Assembly (NCBI RefSeq): GCF_018446385.1
Contig: NC_055989.1
Location: 132,273,004 to 132,337,003 of the forward strand
Source: Zingiber officinale
Taxonomy: Eukaryota; Streptophyta; Magnoliopsida; Zingiberales; Zingiberaceae
Direction of reading: 5' to 3'
DNA: 64,000 nt
How positions within the stretch are numbered: position 1 is the stretch's first letter; each line of letters starts with the position of its first letter. Both the position numbers and the translations under genes were made by a program. The notes under the pieces were generated by a model. It was not told the DNA's origin. It searched no databases and was given only the letters and a program-made list of their open reading frames with translations. Shown here one piece after another: positions 54,051 through 64,000 of the stretch.

Positions 54051-54935
54051 CTGCAATAAATTATGTAATAATTTAACAATGTCACAATACTTTTCAACCA
54101 AATGCATGCTAAAATAAAATTGAAGAATACATGTTCCTCTTGTCTGCATACCCTCACATCACTAATAAAGACAATATATACATGGCTCTTGAATAACAGA
54201 AACACACTAAAGAAAAGAGGATTTTTTTTCACAATTAAACATGCTTAATTCATACATAAAACTGAGGAATGACAAAAACCAAAATTCATAGACTAATTGG
54301 GAAATAGAGGAGAAAAAACTGAAAATAACTTAACCATAAACAATGAATGCAGAGGAAATACCATAAATATATGTAAGCAAAAAGTTATTATTCCAGTTTT
54401 AAAGTAAAAACTTATGGCATGCATTCAATCATATGAAAATAGGCAATGCAACCATGTAGCTTTTTCATATACCAAACTGAAAATATGATCACACACTCAT
54501 AAAAGAATAGCAGGATAATAAACTTCACGCATATGGTGCAATGACAAACATTAGTTTTAGTATTTTTTTTATTATAGTAAGAAAATATGTTCTTCTCTTA
54601 TGATTTGCTTAGCTATAATAGTCTTCACATTCCCTTTTGAGATGACCCATGATTTAATTTTCTACATGCAATTGGAACCATGGACAAAATTCTTTGGCAT
54701 GAGGTTGACATGGTGTTACTGAGGGTACTAACTGAGTCAACAGTGAGCTGGTAAAATATCCCATTAACTTGAGAAATTTTATTTTGTCAAGACTCTTCCA
54801 TAACACACCAATAAGCTTTCTTTAAACCCTTCCCGTTTCAACTATCTAATTAATTAAATATAAGGAAAAATGTACTCCAACAAAAAATATGGAAGATGCG
54901 GAAGTTGTTTAAATGTTAAGCAAAAAATTGAATAC
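54051..54935 (-). other. Intronic sequence joining the two captured genes
   Basis: About 880 AT-rich bases without a supported exon. If both captured genes were transcribed together this would be an intron. Confidence 0.4.
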
Positions 54936-55717
54936 CTTCAATCCATATTTTCCAATAACATAATCAAGATCATCCGAAACAAGAAGTGACTCGAGTGTCT
55001 GTGACTCAAGTCTGGCCTTTACTTTTTCTGACAACTCATGCAACTTCTCTTGAGAAAACGGGAATGCTTCCCATGCCTCAAATTCATACTCTTTAATAAG
55101 TTCATTAAATCTACATTCATAGTTTTCCCATCCGATCCAATCAAGATGACAGTAGAGCATTTATATTCCTGGAGACCAAAATAGCAAAAAAGCTTATCGC
55201 AACTTTTGCCATTGAAAGGAAATGCAAGCCAGGGCATGTTTTCTATGGCTTCATCGTAATAGGATTCGTCGTCTTCCAAGGACACTAGCACAACCTCAAA
55301 GCTCTCTCCAATTTCCTTGAGCTTCTTATAGATTTGTGCGAGTATTGGAGAGAACTCACTGCAACAATCCCTATTGCATGAGATGTACAAAGCCACTATT
55401 TTGCCTTCAAGATTTGAAACAGAAACCTGTATCAAAATCAGCATATATCAGTAAAAAAAATTAACTAATGCACAATAATTATAGACACAAGTGATTAAGC
55501 ATTTAGTATATGTTGAGGCATTTAGTGTATTAGTTAACAGAAACTTTAAACATCTCAAACAACTACTGGTACATTTGAATCACCTTAGATCTATCATTTG
55601 TGATCAAGTAGTCACGGGAAGATGAAACTAAGATACTTCGAAGAGTTTGATCCGTCTTAGCATTCTCCACTTCCTCTCTCAATTTACTGATCTTTTCGAC
55701 AGTAAATGGATAGGCCT
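54936..55717 (-). pseudogene. Captured two exons of a nucleoredoxin
   Basis: Exon 55717-55584 reads EAYPFTVEKISKLREEVENA and LRSILVSSSRDYLITNDRSK, a domain 1-2 junction of plant nucleoredoxin. Exon 55426-54936 reads VSVSNLEGKIVALYISCNRD, LAQIYKKLKE and SLEDDESYYDEAIENMPWLA, the second thioredoxin-like domain. A one-base shift near the GSDGKTMN block moves the frame; the rest ([38 protein letters not shown]) is in another frame to the donor at 54936. The usual WCPPC redox site is replaced by DCCS. Splice sites are intact. Domains 1 and 3 were not captured. Confidence 0.85.
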
Positions 55718-56504
55718 CTGTACCACAAAAACTACTATTGGCATATGAAATTGTGTTAGGGACAAACTAGAATTGATACCACAAGTGACAGTAACTAGCA
55801 TTTACCACTCAAGAGAATCATGCAAACAAAAATGATAAAATCAAGTCAGGGTAGTGTTTGAGGAAATTCATCAAACACATTGCATTCATCAATCAATTAA
55901 TACTTGCAATCAAAAGATCAAGAAGATGAAACTGTCGAAGATGAGGAAGGACTTCAGTAGCCTGTGATCATTTACCAAGAGATAAATCATTTTAGTTTAA
56001 TTGTTTAATTTTTTTTTCTACTTAAATTTGCATAGGCATCACAAACACTAAGACACGTTATATGTTTGCTACTATTCCTTGAAAACACTTGTCACTCTAA
56101 CAAAAGGAGCATGAAAATAGAGTGAGCACTGCAGAAGATCACAGAATTTCAAACAATAAGAAAGCCATAACTTTGCTTAGAAATTGGAAGATCATTTTCT
56201 ACTTACAAAATGCCAAGTCTTCCAGAGTCGGCAATGAAGAGATGGCCATGAAATAGATCATATCAGCTAAGGTTAACATTCAAACCCACAGAAGGTCCCC
56301 TCTCAGCAATAAGTTCGAACAAGAATGCAAAATATGCATTTAACTCCTGATTAAGCTCAAATTGGTCAAGTATGGAAGCACTGGTACTTTCATTTCGGAT
56401 GAAAGACAAAAATACTTGACATTTGTTACCTAGTTCACAAATCGATAACCATAAGGAGTACTTGGGGAATACTTGACATTTGGTGCTCGGCATCTCAGAG
56501 CACG
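55718..56504 (-). other. Unassigned captured sequence in CACTA-3
   Basis: A frame at 56493-56263 contains ASILDQFELNQELNAYFAFL and ELIAERGPSVGLNVNLS, which looks like a real exon (ordered, non-repetitive), but I do not recognise the protein. The rest is AT-rich. This may be a third captured gene. Confidence 0.35.
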
Positions 56505-57010
56505 GAGAGTTTAAAGGCCTTCTTCAGAAGGCCTCTCCGGTGCTTGGAAAAGGTCACCTGCCGGCTGGCTAGGTTCTCTATCCTCCTCATCTGCGTCTTC
56601 CCCCTCACTATGTCGACCGATTAGTTGATAACACACCTGGAGGCAGCGCCGAATCCTACCGCGAGCAGCAAAATCAGCGAGCAAGGAGCTCCGATCAGTC
56701 CTGGCCACGCGAGGATCGACAAGGAGGGATCAAATCAGAAGAAGGAGATGAGGAATCGAGGTTACCAGATATGGGATCGAGAAAGAGTGGAGGAGGGCGA
56801 CTTCTAGTGACCCGGCGACGACTCCAAGCCACACAGGCAGCCTCTTCTCACCCAAAGGGAGGAGTTGGAGGAGATGCGGTGTGGTTTGACGGAGAAGCAA
56901 CGACGTCCTGTGGTGATCCTGATCGGGAGAGGAAGGGGCGTCGATCTAGGAAGGGGAAGAGGGAGATGAGGCGACGGTATACAGTGGACGGCGCGATATA
57001 GGTTTAGGTT
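56505..57010 (-). promoter_or_regulatory. GC-rich first-exon/promoter region of the CACTA-3 transcript
   Basis: Abrupt rise in GC with a minus-strand frame 56708-56511 (MARTDRSSLLADFAARGRIR). Minus-strand CTCCTCTTC-type pyrimidine tracts lie further upstream. Its position at the 5' side of both captured genes fits a promoter with a first exon. I do not recognise the encoded peptide. Confidence 0.4.
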
Positions 57011-57301
57011 TAGAGGGAAGAGTGAAGTGTTGCAAATTTTGGCTAAGTATTGGTGGGAAAATTATATTATTTTATTTTATCATAGACACCGGGTTTTAAA
57101 AACCGCTGTTAAAATCGGTGACTATTAACGAAAAAAAGTGCTCATAGACATCGGCTTAAAAACCGATGTCTATGAGCGAAAATCTGCGCTTATAGACACC
57201 GATTTTTGAAAAAATCGGTGTAAAATACTCAAAGACATCGGTTTTTGCTTAAAACCACTGTTGTTCCACCGATGTCTATGAGGATTTTTCTTGTAGTGTC
57301 C

Positions 57302-58930
57302 CTTATGGTCAAGATTTGACTAGTTAGATGTGAAGAAGAGTCAAGTAGGTCAAGATTGACCGAATACTTAACTGGGAAAGTCCTAACTGGAGGTTAGCCA
57401 GTTGGAAAAATCTTATTGAGTGAAGCCAGGTGAAAGTCCTGGTGAGTGAAGCCAGACGGTTGAAAATCCTAGTGAGTGAAGCTAGGTAAAAGTCTTGGTG
57501 AGTGAAGCTAGGCAGATGAAAGTCCTGGTGAGTGAAGGCAGACAGTTGAAAATCCTAGTGAGTAAAGTTAGGTGAAAGTCCTGGTGAGTGAAGCCAAGCA
57601 GATGTAAAGTTCTAGTGAGTGAAACCAGGCGGATGGAAAGTCCTAGTGAGTGAAGCTAAGTAGGTGGAAAGACCTAGTGAGTGAAGTCAGACACGTGGAA
57701 ATCCAGGTGGGTCAAGTTTGATCGAACATCTGGTGTTGGGAAGTCCAAGTAGGTCAAAGGATTGACTAGATATTTGGCACAAGGAAACCCAAATGGGTCA
57801 AGGATGACCGGACATTTGGTAGATGATAAGTCCAAGTGGGTCAAGGTTGACCGGTCACTTGGCACGAGGAGAAAAGTCCAAGTGGGTCAAAGGATTGATC
57901 GCACACTTGGTGAAGAAGTCCCAACAGATCAAGGTTCACCAAATGTTAGGCATGAGGAGTTCCAACAGGTCATGATTGATTGGATGTTAGATTTGGGAAC
58001 CATTGAGCTTGAGTTAAGCAAGTCAAGGGTGGTCAATCGATCAGCTGATCGATTAAACCAAAGTCCAATCAATCAGTTGATCGATTGGGAGAGTGTTATG
58101 ATAAATAATAGCCCAATCGATCGGCCGATTGATTGGGAGTGTTTATTACAAGCACAGAATGCAGCCCAATCGATCGGTCGATCAATTGGGCACCACCAAT
58201 TGATCGGGCAATCGATTGGGGCTAGAAATCTCATGCAACGCGAGAAAAGCTGAATCGATTGGGCAATCGATTTAGGTCTTTTCCAGTAGAGCACATAGGC
58301 GCTATGAATCGATCAACCGATCGATTCAAGCCTCCCCAATCGATTGGGATATGACCGTTGTGCAGGTATCGAGCTTTGGATGACTGAGATGGTGCAGATC
58401 TCATGTGACAATCGATTGGGAGTAAGCTCAATCAATTAGGAGCCCTATAGGCGCAGTGTATAAAGCCATGGCGAGCTTTCTTCTCAGCAGTTCTCTCGAG
58501 CCTTCTTCCAGCGCACGCAATTCTCCTCACCACTCACCGTCGTACTTAGAGCTTGGAAGAGAGGTGTTGTTGCACTTTCCAAAGGGTCCAGAGGCATCTT
58601 CATCAACAAGAGATCAAGCAAGAAGAGGTTATTCATTTGTATTCTTGTATTTTTCTTCTTGTGTGCATTGTATCTTGTTGTGTGAGTGTTGTACGAGGTT
58701 TCTCCACCTCCAGTAGTTATCGAGAATGAGTGTTTTTCATAGTGGAGAGTGTGTCGTGTGTGGATCCTTGGATTAGTCACCTCTTCTTGAGGTGGATACC
58801 AAGTAAATCCTTGTGTTAGTGTTGTAAGTGTTGCTTCGAGTTCTATCCACTACAAATCATCATCACGAAGCAAGCAAACGAACCACAACGAGCTATTCAG
58901 CCCCCCTCTAGCTACAAATAGGCCCTAACA
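57302..58930 (+). repeat. 5' LTR of family B element 2, second part, with AATCGATC hairpins
   Basis: 57400-57720 repeats GTCCTGGTGAGTGAAGCCAGG-like steps. 58035-58327 has at least seven palindromes based on CAATCGATC/GATCGATTG (58035-58054, 58065-58088, 58112-58137, 58164-58191, 58196-58219, 58252-58274, 58306-58327). TATA (GTATAAAG) follows at ~58458. Ends CCCTAACA. Confidence 0.88.
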
Positions 58931-58932
58931 AG

Positions 58933-58944
58933 TGGTATCAGAGC
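58933..58944 (+). other. Primer binding site of family B element 2
   Basis: TGGTATCAGAGC, two bases after the LTR end. Confidence 0.9.
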
Positions 58945-59019
58945 GAGGTCGCTCTTCACCGGAATCATCGTCGGAAAGGGCAACAAGCTAGAGGGAGAAG
59001 AAGTTGAAGCAAGTTCAAT

Positions 59020-60055
59020 AAAGTCAAAGACTTCAAAAGAGCTCAACTTCAAATGGAATTCTAAGATGGACTTGGATACGACACAAGGGTACCTCCACCA
59101 TTCACATCAACGAGCTTCGATTCTTAGAAATCAAGGCTAAAAATTTTTCTTATGATGGAGATAGAACAATGGTTTGCTCTAATGGAGGGATTTGAAGCTC
59201 CAAAAGATTCAAAAGGTAAAATTCTCAAGAAAAGCAAATGGAGCAAGGAGCAAATTCAAAGGTGCGAGACAAATGATAAGGTAACCAAATTATTGGTTAG
59301 TTTATTGCCAAGCACAATTTTATACAATATTGGGGAATTCAAAGATGCTAAGGAGCTTTGGAGCAAGTTGGATAAAATCTATGAGATCCCCTCCACTGCA
59401 CCAAACCAAGAAGAATCCAAAGAGGGTGACTCATTAGATCAAGACCAAGGGGAAGAAGAATCCGAAGTTGAGAGGTGCTCAACATCAGAAGAATAAGAAG
59501 AAGGTCCATCCTCTAGAGAGCACGAAGACAAAGGCAAAGGAGTATACTCCTTATTTCATATGCAAGAGGATGAAGATGAATAGGTCTCCACCTCTAGGAT
59601 TGAGGGGGAGCATCATTCATTGACATCGGAGAAAGAAGAAGCTTCTACTTCTGGGTCAAATGGAGAGGAAGATGACGCCACCTCCACAAGTCAAGAAAAA
59701 TCAAATGGAGGATCATGTGCCACCCCTAAAAGTAAAGGTATAACTATTTCAAATTTAAATAATAAAAACTACATTATATGCTTTGAGTGTAGGGGAAAAG
59801 GGCACTACAAGAGTAAGTGTCCTAAATTGATCAAGAAGAAGGGTCAAGTGGCACCTAAGGGCAAGGAGAAGCCCAAGGAGACTGCCCCCCGTGACAAAGA
59901 AGAACAAGGAGCACATAGTGTGCTTCTCTTGCAATCAAAAAGGACATTATCGGAGTCAATGTCCTAAGGGGAAGAAATCGACCAAGCTCAAAGGAGGAAG
60001 CTCAAGTTAAGGGGGAGCTCTCAAGAGCAAACCTAAGGTATCATTTATTGATCCT
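59020..60055 (+). pseudogene. Family B gag, decayed (element 2)
   Basis: The early part (PPPFTSTSFDS, then a stop) corresponds to FPPFYECCDF of the intact family B gag. From 59152 one frame gives SKWSKEQIQRCETNDKVTK and GEFKDAKELWSKLDKIYE, stopping at 59494. From 59620 a frame holds the first knuckle CFECRGKGHYKSKC. The second knuckle (CFSCNQKGHYRSQC) is in a different frame at ~59920. It is cut at 60056 by a family C LTR. Confidence 0.78.
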
Positions 60056-61067
60056 TGTTGGATCGCGGCTGTTGGCTAAAAGGGGGGTTAAATAGTCTGC
60101 AAAAAAAAACACAACTCTTCTCGACTTTTCTTAAACTAACACTTGCAAAAGAAATGAAGGCAATAAACAAAAAGAAGAGGCAAGAGGATTTTTACTTGGT
60201 TACAACCGGGGAGGTTGTTAATCCAAGGAAAGTGTAGCACTAAATACTCCTTCAGGTGGAGAAGTCTCTTACAGCAGTGAAGCGCAAAAACAATGAAGCT
60301 AATCTAGAAATGAAGCATACAAGTGTTGAAGATGAATTGCTTGAGTTGATTGAAAGCTTCTGGACCAAGGCTGTATTTATAGCCTTGGTCGGGGCGCCCC
60401 GAAGGGTTCCGAGCGCCCTGGGGGGATAAAATTTTATCCCCTGTGCACGGATCACGGTTTGACTAAGATCCTGATATAATTTCAATCCGCGCGCCCGGAA
60501 GGGTTCCAAGCGCCCCGGATTGTTCCGGGCACCCGGAAGGCCAAAGTCAATAGGAGTTGACTTTTTCAATCTAGACCCTCTGCTCTGGGTTCGCTCGCCT
60601 CGGCCCGAGTCTTCTACTCCAGTTCTGTTCTCTTGGGTGATCTCTATCATCCGGAATAGGGCTCACCCGAACCTAACTTCCGGTCTTCTCGAGCAGGCTT
60701 CCGCTCCGGCTTCTCGTCCCTCGGAATCGTCGCGTGATTCCTTCTCATCCGCCAGCGTACTCATCCGCAGTCTTCGTCCCTCAATCGCACCCCCGTGTCA
60801 ACCTTCTTGCTAGCTGCGTCTTTTGCTCCCCGAGCAGTCTTCCGCTCTGGCTTCTCGTCCCTCGGAACCACCGCACGCTTCCTTCTCATCCGCTGGTGTA
60901 CTCTTCCGCAATGCCTCGTCCCTCAGACGCACCGCGTGCTATCCTTCTCACTAGTTATGTCTTCCGCTCGACTACCTGTGCTCATGCACACTTAGACACA
61001 AGGTTAAAAACACACAGGACCTAACTTAACTTGTTGATCACACCAAAACAACCTTGGGGTTCCAACA
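60056..61067 (-). repeat. 3' LTR of family C element 3
   Basis: In minus sense starts TGTTGGAACCCC and ends CGCGATCCAACA. Hairpins of GGGCGC/GCGCCC type lie at 60390-60420 and 60488-60538 (plus coordinates), next to a TATAAATAC box at 60380-60373. The frame at 60520-61024 falls in the LTR. Confidence 0.82.
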
Positions 61068-61935
61068 ATCTCTCCCTTTTTGATATGAGCAACCTAAGTT
61101 AATCTAGGGTAAATAGACATAAAAAATAAACTAATTTTACAAATAAAGTGCAAAAAGGTAGAAAATTTAAATTTTGGTCTACCTCCCCCTAGACTTATAC
61201 TTTTCCTCTTCCCCCTTTGATCACATAAAAATTGGGGTTCCGGAAAAAATCTAAGGGTTAAAACTTAGAAAATTTTGAAAATAATTTCAATGATTAAAAA
61301 TTTCTAAGTTAGATAAATTCTAAGTTAGAAAATTTGCAAAGGAAATATTAAAAATTTCTAACTTAAATTTTTGAATTTTCTAAGTAAAAACTTTAGGTAA
61401 GAAAATTTTCTGAGTAAAAAAAAAAAGCAATAATTTCTAGTTTTCAGAATAAATTATAACTTAGGCAAAAAACAATTTTTTTTAAGAATGTTTCTAAGAA
61501 AAAAAAATTTACGCACGAACATTTTTCTATGTATAAAAATATTTTAGAATGATTTCCAAAAAAAATGTTTTAAAAACTTTTTAAAGCATTTATTAAATTT
61601 TAATGTTTTACTAGAAAGTTAATTAAATATTTTATTTCAATATTTTGGCTTTCAGGTCGTGGAGAGACACTAGGCATTCTTGGTTGTTGGAGCAACAACC
61701 ACTTCCTTAGACAAATCCTCATAAAGAAACTGATTGTTTAATTTCCTCACTGAAAGCGCTAAATCCGATTAAAAGTTCAATTAAAGCATGACTTTGGAAC
61801 CCAATAAAGGTTCCAACCTACTGGATTAACTAAAAATTTCGTAGGGGCATATATTTTTGAAATGTTCCTAATTTGTCCCTTATGATATCTAAAATACCAA
61901 TTTAAATTGTTAAATTTTCTAACATTGGTATTAGA
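61068..61935 (-). other. 3' non-coding interior of family C element 3
   Basis: AT-rich, with repeated TTTCTAAGTTAGAAAA-type runs. No frame. Confidence 0.5.
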
Positions 61936-63236
61936 TTAGCATGCATAGTTTTTCACGTTATTTGCTTGTACTTTTAAATTATCATTTTCTACTTTTAATT
62001 TTTCATTTTCTAATTTAATTTTGTCGAATTCTTCTATTGGACAAGATTTAGCTAATATTATTTTCAAATTCTTAATTTCTTTTTCTAATTTACAGTAATC
62101 CTTAGTTAACAATTTAATAAATTTAAATAGTTTATCGGGAGAAAGAGATCGTACCTGACTTACCTTGTCGATCTTGTTGTCCGTTTCTCCCCCTGAATTG
62201 TTGCTATCTTCCGACGTAGCTCCCCCTTCATCGATGCTCTCAATGCTCATTTCGGAAGAGCTTAACTCGCAGTCGTCATCTTGATGACTTGCCATTAGTG
62301 CAAGTCCGGAGAAGGCTTCGACTTCCGATTCGGACGTCGTATCGTCCCACATCGCTTTTAATGCCTTGCGTTTTTGAACAGACTTCTTACCTTTATCCGT
62401 GTCCTTATTCCTCAGCTTGGGGCAGTTGTCCTTGACATGCCCTTCTTCGTTGCAGTGGTAGCAGCGGATCGTCCTTGTCTTTCTACCCTGCGGATGATTA
62501 GTTTTTCTAGAATTACATGACTTCTTAAATCGTCTTACCATCATTACCATTTCCTTGTCGTCAAGAGAGTACTCTGACTTAGGTTCGTCTCTCGATACTT
62601 TGAGGGTGATGTTGTACTTGGGCTCCTTCGTACCTGGACATCTTGATTCATGCACTTCAAATGTGGAAAAGAATTCTTCTAATGTAATTTTTTCTAAATC
62701 TTTCGAAATATAAAAGGCATCTACTAGTGATGCCCATTTTGTAATTCTAGGAAATGAATTGAGGGTGTACCTTAGCGAATCTCGGTTGCTTACCTTTTCT
62801 CCGAGATTCGAGAGTCCGGTGATGATTTCCTTAATTCTTGAGTGCAGATGCGCAACTGTCTCGTCTTCCCCAAGTCACAGGCTGGTGAGCTGGTTGCGGA
62901 GTAAATCTCGTTTCGCGAGCTTAGCTTCGGACATTCCTTCATGCAGCTCAAGGAACTTCTCCCAAAGTTCTTTCGCGGAGTCGTAGTTACCGATCCGGTT
63001 GACTTCTTGTGGCGGAAGAACGGTTAGTAGATGCTACTCCGCTTTGTCGTTTACCACGTAGTCGGCCTGCTCCTTCTTCATCCAGTGGTATTTCTCCTTA
63101 CCTTCTGGTGCTGTAAAATCAAATTCCAAAATTAACATTAAATCAAAATCGGTTTTAAAAAAAATACCTGCATTTGCTTTTTCCAGCTAGCGAATTCCTC
63201 TTCAAACTTTGGCGGGTAGATGCTTGGTACGACCAT
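61936..63236 (-). pseudogene. Family C gag (element 3), nearly complete with stops
   Basis: Starts MVVPSIYPPKFEEEFASWKK at 63236. TAG interrupts at the KAEFHLL equivalent (near 63035) and TGA near 62875. The C-terminal 239 codons (62655-61936) are open and contain the CCHC knuckle CYHCNEEGHVKDNC, an acidic SSSEMSIESIDEGGATSEDS segment and a C-terminal coiled coil (FDKIKLENEKLKVENDN). This is the best-preserved family C gag and defines the family. Confidence 0.82.
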
Positions 63237-63245
63237 TATTTCGTT

Positions 63246-63629
63246 GCTTCGTTCGGCGGTTATGTTGGTGAAATCGACCTCCAAGGTTTTAATATCCGAT
63301 AAATATGTTTAAGTATGTTTAAGTATGGAGCTTGATCTAGGGATGTCCTAGTTGTAAGCTAGGCAAGGGAAGTCCTAGTTGGAAGCTAGGCAAGGGAAAT
63401 CTTGGTAAATCGTGGAAGCCAGGTGGATAGGTTTGGAGGACCATATCCCTAGGTAGCCGAATACTGAGGTAAGGGAAATCTCGGTATATCGTAGAAGCCA
63501 GGTGGATAGGTCTGGAGGACCTGATCCCTGGGTACCCGAATATTGAGTCTTGGTGAGTGAAGCCAAGTGGTGAAAAACCTAGGGAGAGATAACCTTAGGT
63601 AACGAGAAGTCTTGGAGGAGTGAACTCCA
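63246..63629 (+). repeat. LTR-like fragment with AAGTCCTAG..CTAGG steps
   Basis: Repeats such as AAGTCCTAGTTGGAAGCTAG and TCTTGGTGAGTGAAGCCAAG recall the step motifs of family B LTRs, but the rest does not match either copy. A ~95-bp unit (GTGGAAGCCAGGTGGATAGG...) is present twice (63410-63550). Probably another LTR subfamily, cut at both sides. Confidence 0.45.
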
Positions 63630-64000
63630 TGTTGGTTGCTACACCTGGATTCCGTTCTGTTTCCCCTGTACAAAAATTTGTACAAGCACAGAACTTAACC
63701 TAGCTACCCATGTGCTCTACTGAAGTTAAACTTGGATTGCAAACGATGCTTAACATTATTAATCCAAGTTGCTCTTCAGAAGTTAAACTTGGATTGGAAA
63801 CGATACTTAACCTTTTTACTCCAAGTTTAACCGATGTGATCTTCCTAAGTTAAATCATATTACAGAAGTTGATAAAATATCTATTTAAAAGATTAGCTTC
63901 CAGGTTAAACATGGCGAGACACTAGGTCTTCTTGGTTATGGGATCATCCACCACTTCCTAGACAAAGTCTACAAAGTCTTTCAAAGAAATTGGATATTTA
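63630..64000 (-). repeat. Start of an LTR related to family A, running off the window
   Basis: TGTTGGTTGCTAC at 63630 is the same terminus as the family A solo LTR at 3306. Shared landmarks follow in order: TGTACAAA..TTTGTACA, CTAGCTAC..ATGTG, a doubled ACTTGGATT block, and ATGGCGAGACACTAGG (family A: ATGGCGAGGCACATGG). Similarity is moderate, so it is a sister family. Confidence 0.65.

Larger units (their letters stand above)
52383..57298 (-). mobile_element. CACTA-3: gene-capturing CACTA transposon, complete ends, TSD TCC
   Basis: Termini CACTACAACAAAAACCCTCA at 52383 and, in reverse, CACTACAAGAAAAATCCTCA at 57298. The 3-bp duplication TCC lies on both sides (52380-52382 and 57299-57301). 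Subterminal repeats of TAGACATCGG / ACCGATGTCTA and ACCGGTGT lie at 52400-52740 and 57060-57285. The 4.9-kb element has no transposase. Its interior holds minus-strand exons of an MMS21-like SUMO ligase and a nucleoredoxin, plus a GC-rich first-exon region. It is a Pack-CACTA type element. Confidence 0.93.
52231..60055 (+). mobile_element. Family B element 2 (divergent), interrupted and 3'-truncated
   Basis: The LTR starts TGTTGGTGCAATATCC at 52231, resumes after CACTA-3 at 57302 and ends GGCCCTAACA at 58930. PBS and a decayed gag follow. A family C element replaces the rest at 60056, so no second LTR or target duplication is in view. The LTR start and end and the gag resemble family B element 1, but most of the LTR does not align base by base. 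Confidence 0.82.
60056..63245 (-). mobile_element. Family C element 3, minus strand, 5'-truncated
   Basis: The 3' LTR (60056-61067), a polypurine tract (AAAAAGGGAGAGAT in minus sense, 61081-61068) and a gag are present. No PBS or 5' LTR is found beyond the gag start at 63236. No target duplication can be checked. Inserted into the family B gag. Confidence 0.8.

Noticed and set aside
1..64000. tRNA, rRNA and other stable RNA genes
   Set aside because: I looked for clover-leaf-like A/B boxes and rRNA signatures while reading and saw none that I could defend; a covariance-model scan would settle it.

Overview
The window is nuclear DNA of a flowering plant. It is very rich in transposons, introns are of the GT..AG plant type, and the only host gene that looks intact is a seven-exon alpha-type carbonic anhydrase (25499-27059, minus strand). 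Tat-type Ty3/gypsy elements with long antisense genes, large Ty1/copia-type LTRs with GC-rich hairpins, and CACTA elements of this kind suggest a monocot. The ginger/banana order is my guess; nothing in the window proves it.

Layout, left to right. Positions 1-837 hold the 3' part of a copia pol gene (minus). At 838 it meets a 4.9-kb inverted repeat made of two oppositely oriented copies of one LTR (family A). The right copy is a solo LTR with a perfect ACAAC target duplication. From 6773 to 25017 runs a CACTA element (CACTA-1) with an array of long palindromes at one end and a TAGTG terminus at the other. It carries fragments of a wall-associated-kinase-like receptor and an Alba-like protein. 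A hAT element (10089-22233) sits inside it, and an 11.2-kb Tat element (10616-21859, TSD ATATG) sits inside the hAT. The Tat pol is broken, but its antisense gene still splices into one 677-codon frame.

The carbonic anhydrase gene follows, with a hAT-type MITE upstream. From 28064 to 44010 lies a decayed Tat element in the opposite orientation. Two younger elements interrupt it: a 6.7-kb gag-only LTR element (family B, 28388-35083, TSD GTATT) and a 3.8-kb gag-only element (family C, 39296-43120). A solo LTR (44011-45044) abuts a second CACTA element (CACTA-2, 45043-52230), which holds a decayed transposase exon and another family C element (45769-49644, TSD TGTTA/TGATA). A second, divergent family B element begins at 52231. 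Its LTR was split by a third CACTA element (CACTA-3, 52383-57298, TSD TCC) that has captured exons of an MMS21/HPY2-type SUMO ligase and a nucleoredoxin. The right end holds a third family C element (minus, truncated), another LTR fragment and the start of an LTR related to family A.

The most unusual observations are these. (1) The U3 part of the LTRs of families B and C is an array of near-perfect short hairpins just upstream of the TATA box. The hairpin sequence differs completely between copies, but the pairing is kept. In two elements the two LTRs differ by changes that are mirrored in both arms of an inverted pair. (2) CACTA-3 and CACTA-1 are chimeric gene-capture elements. (3) The spliced antisense Tat gene has outlived its own pol gene.
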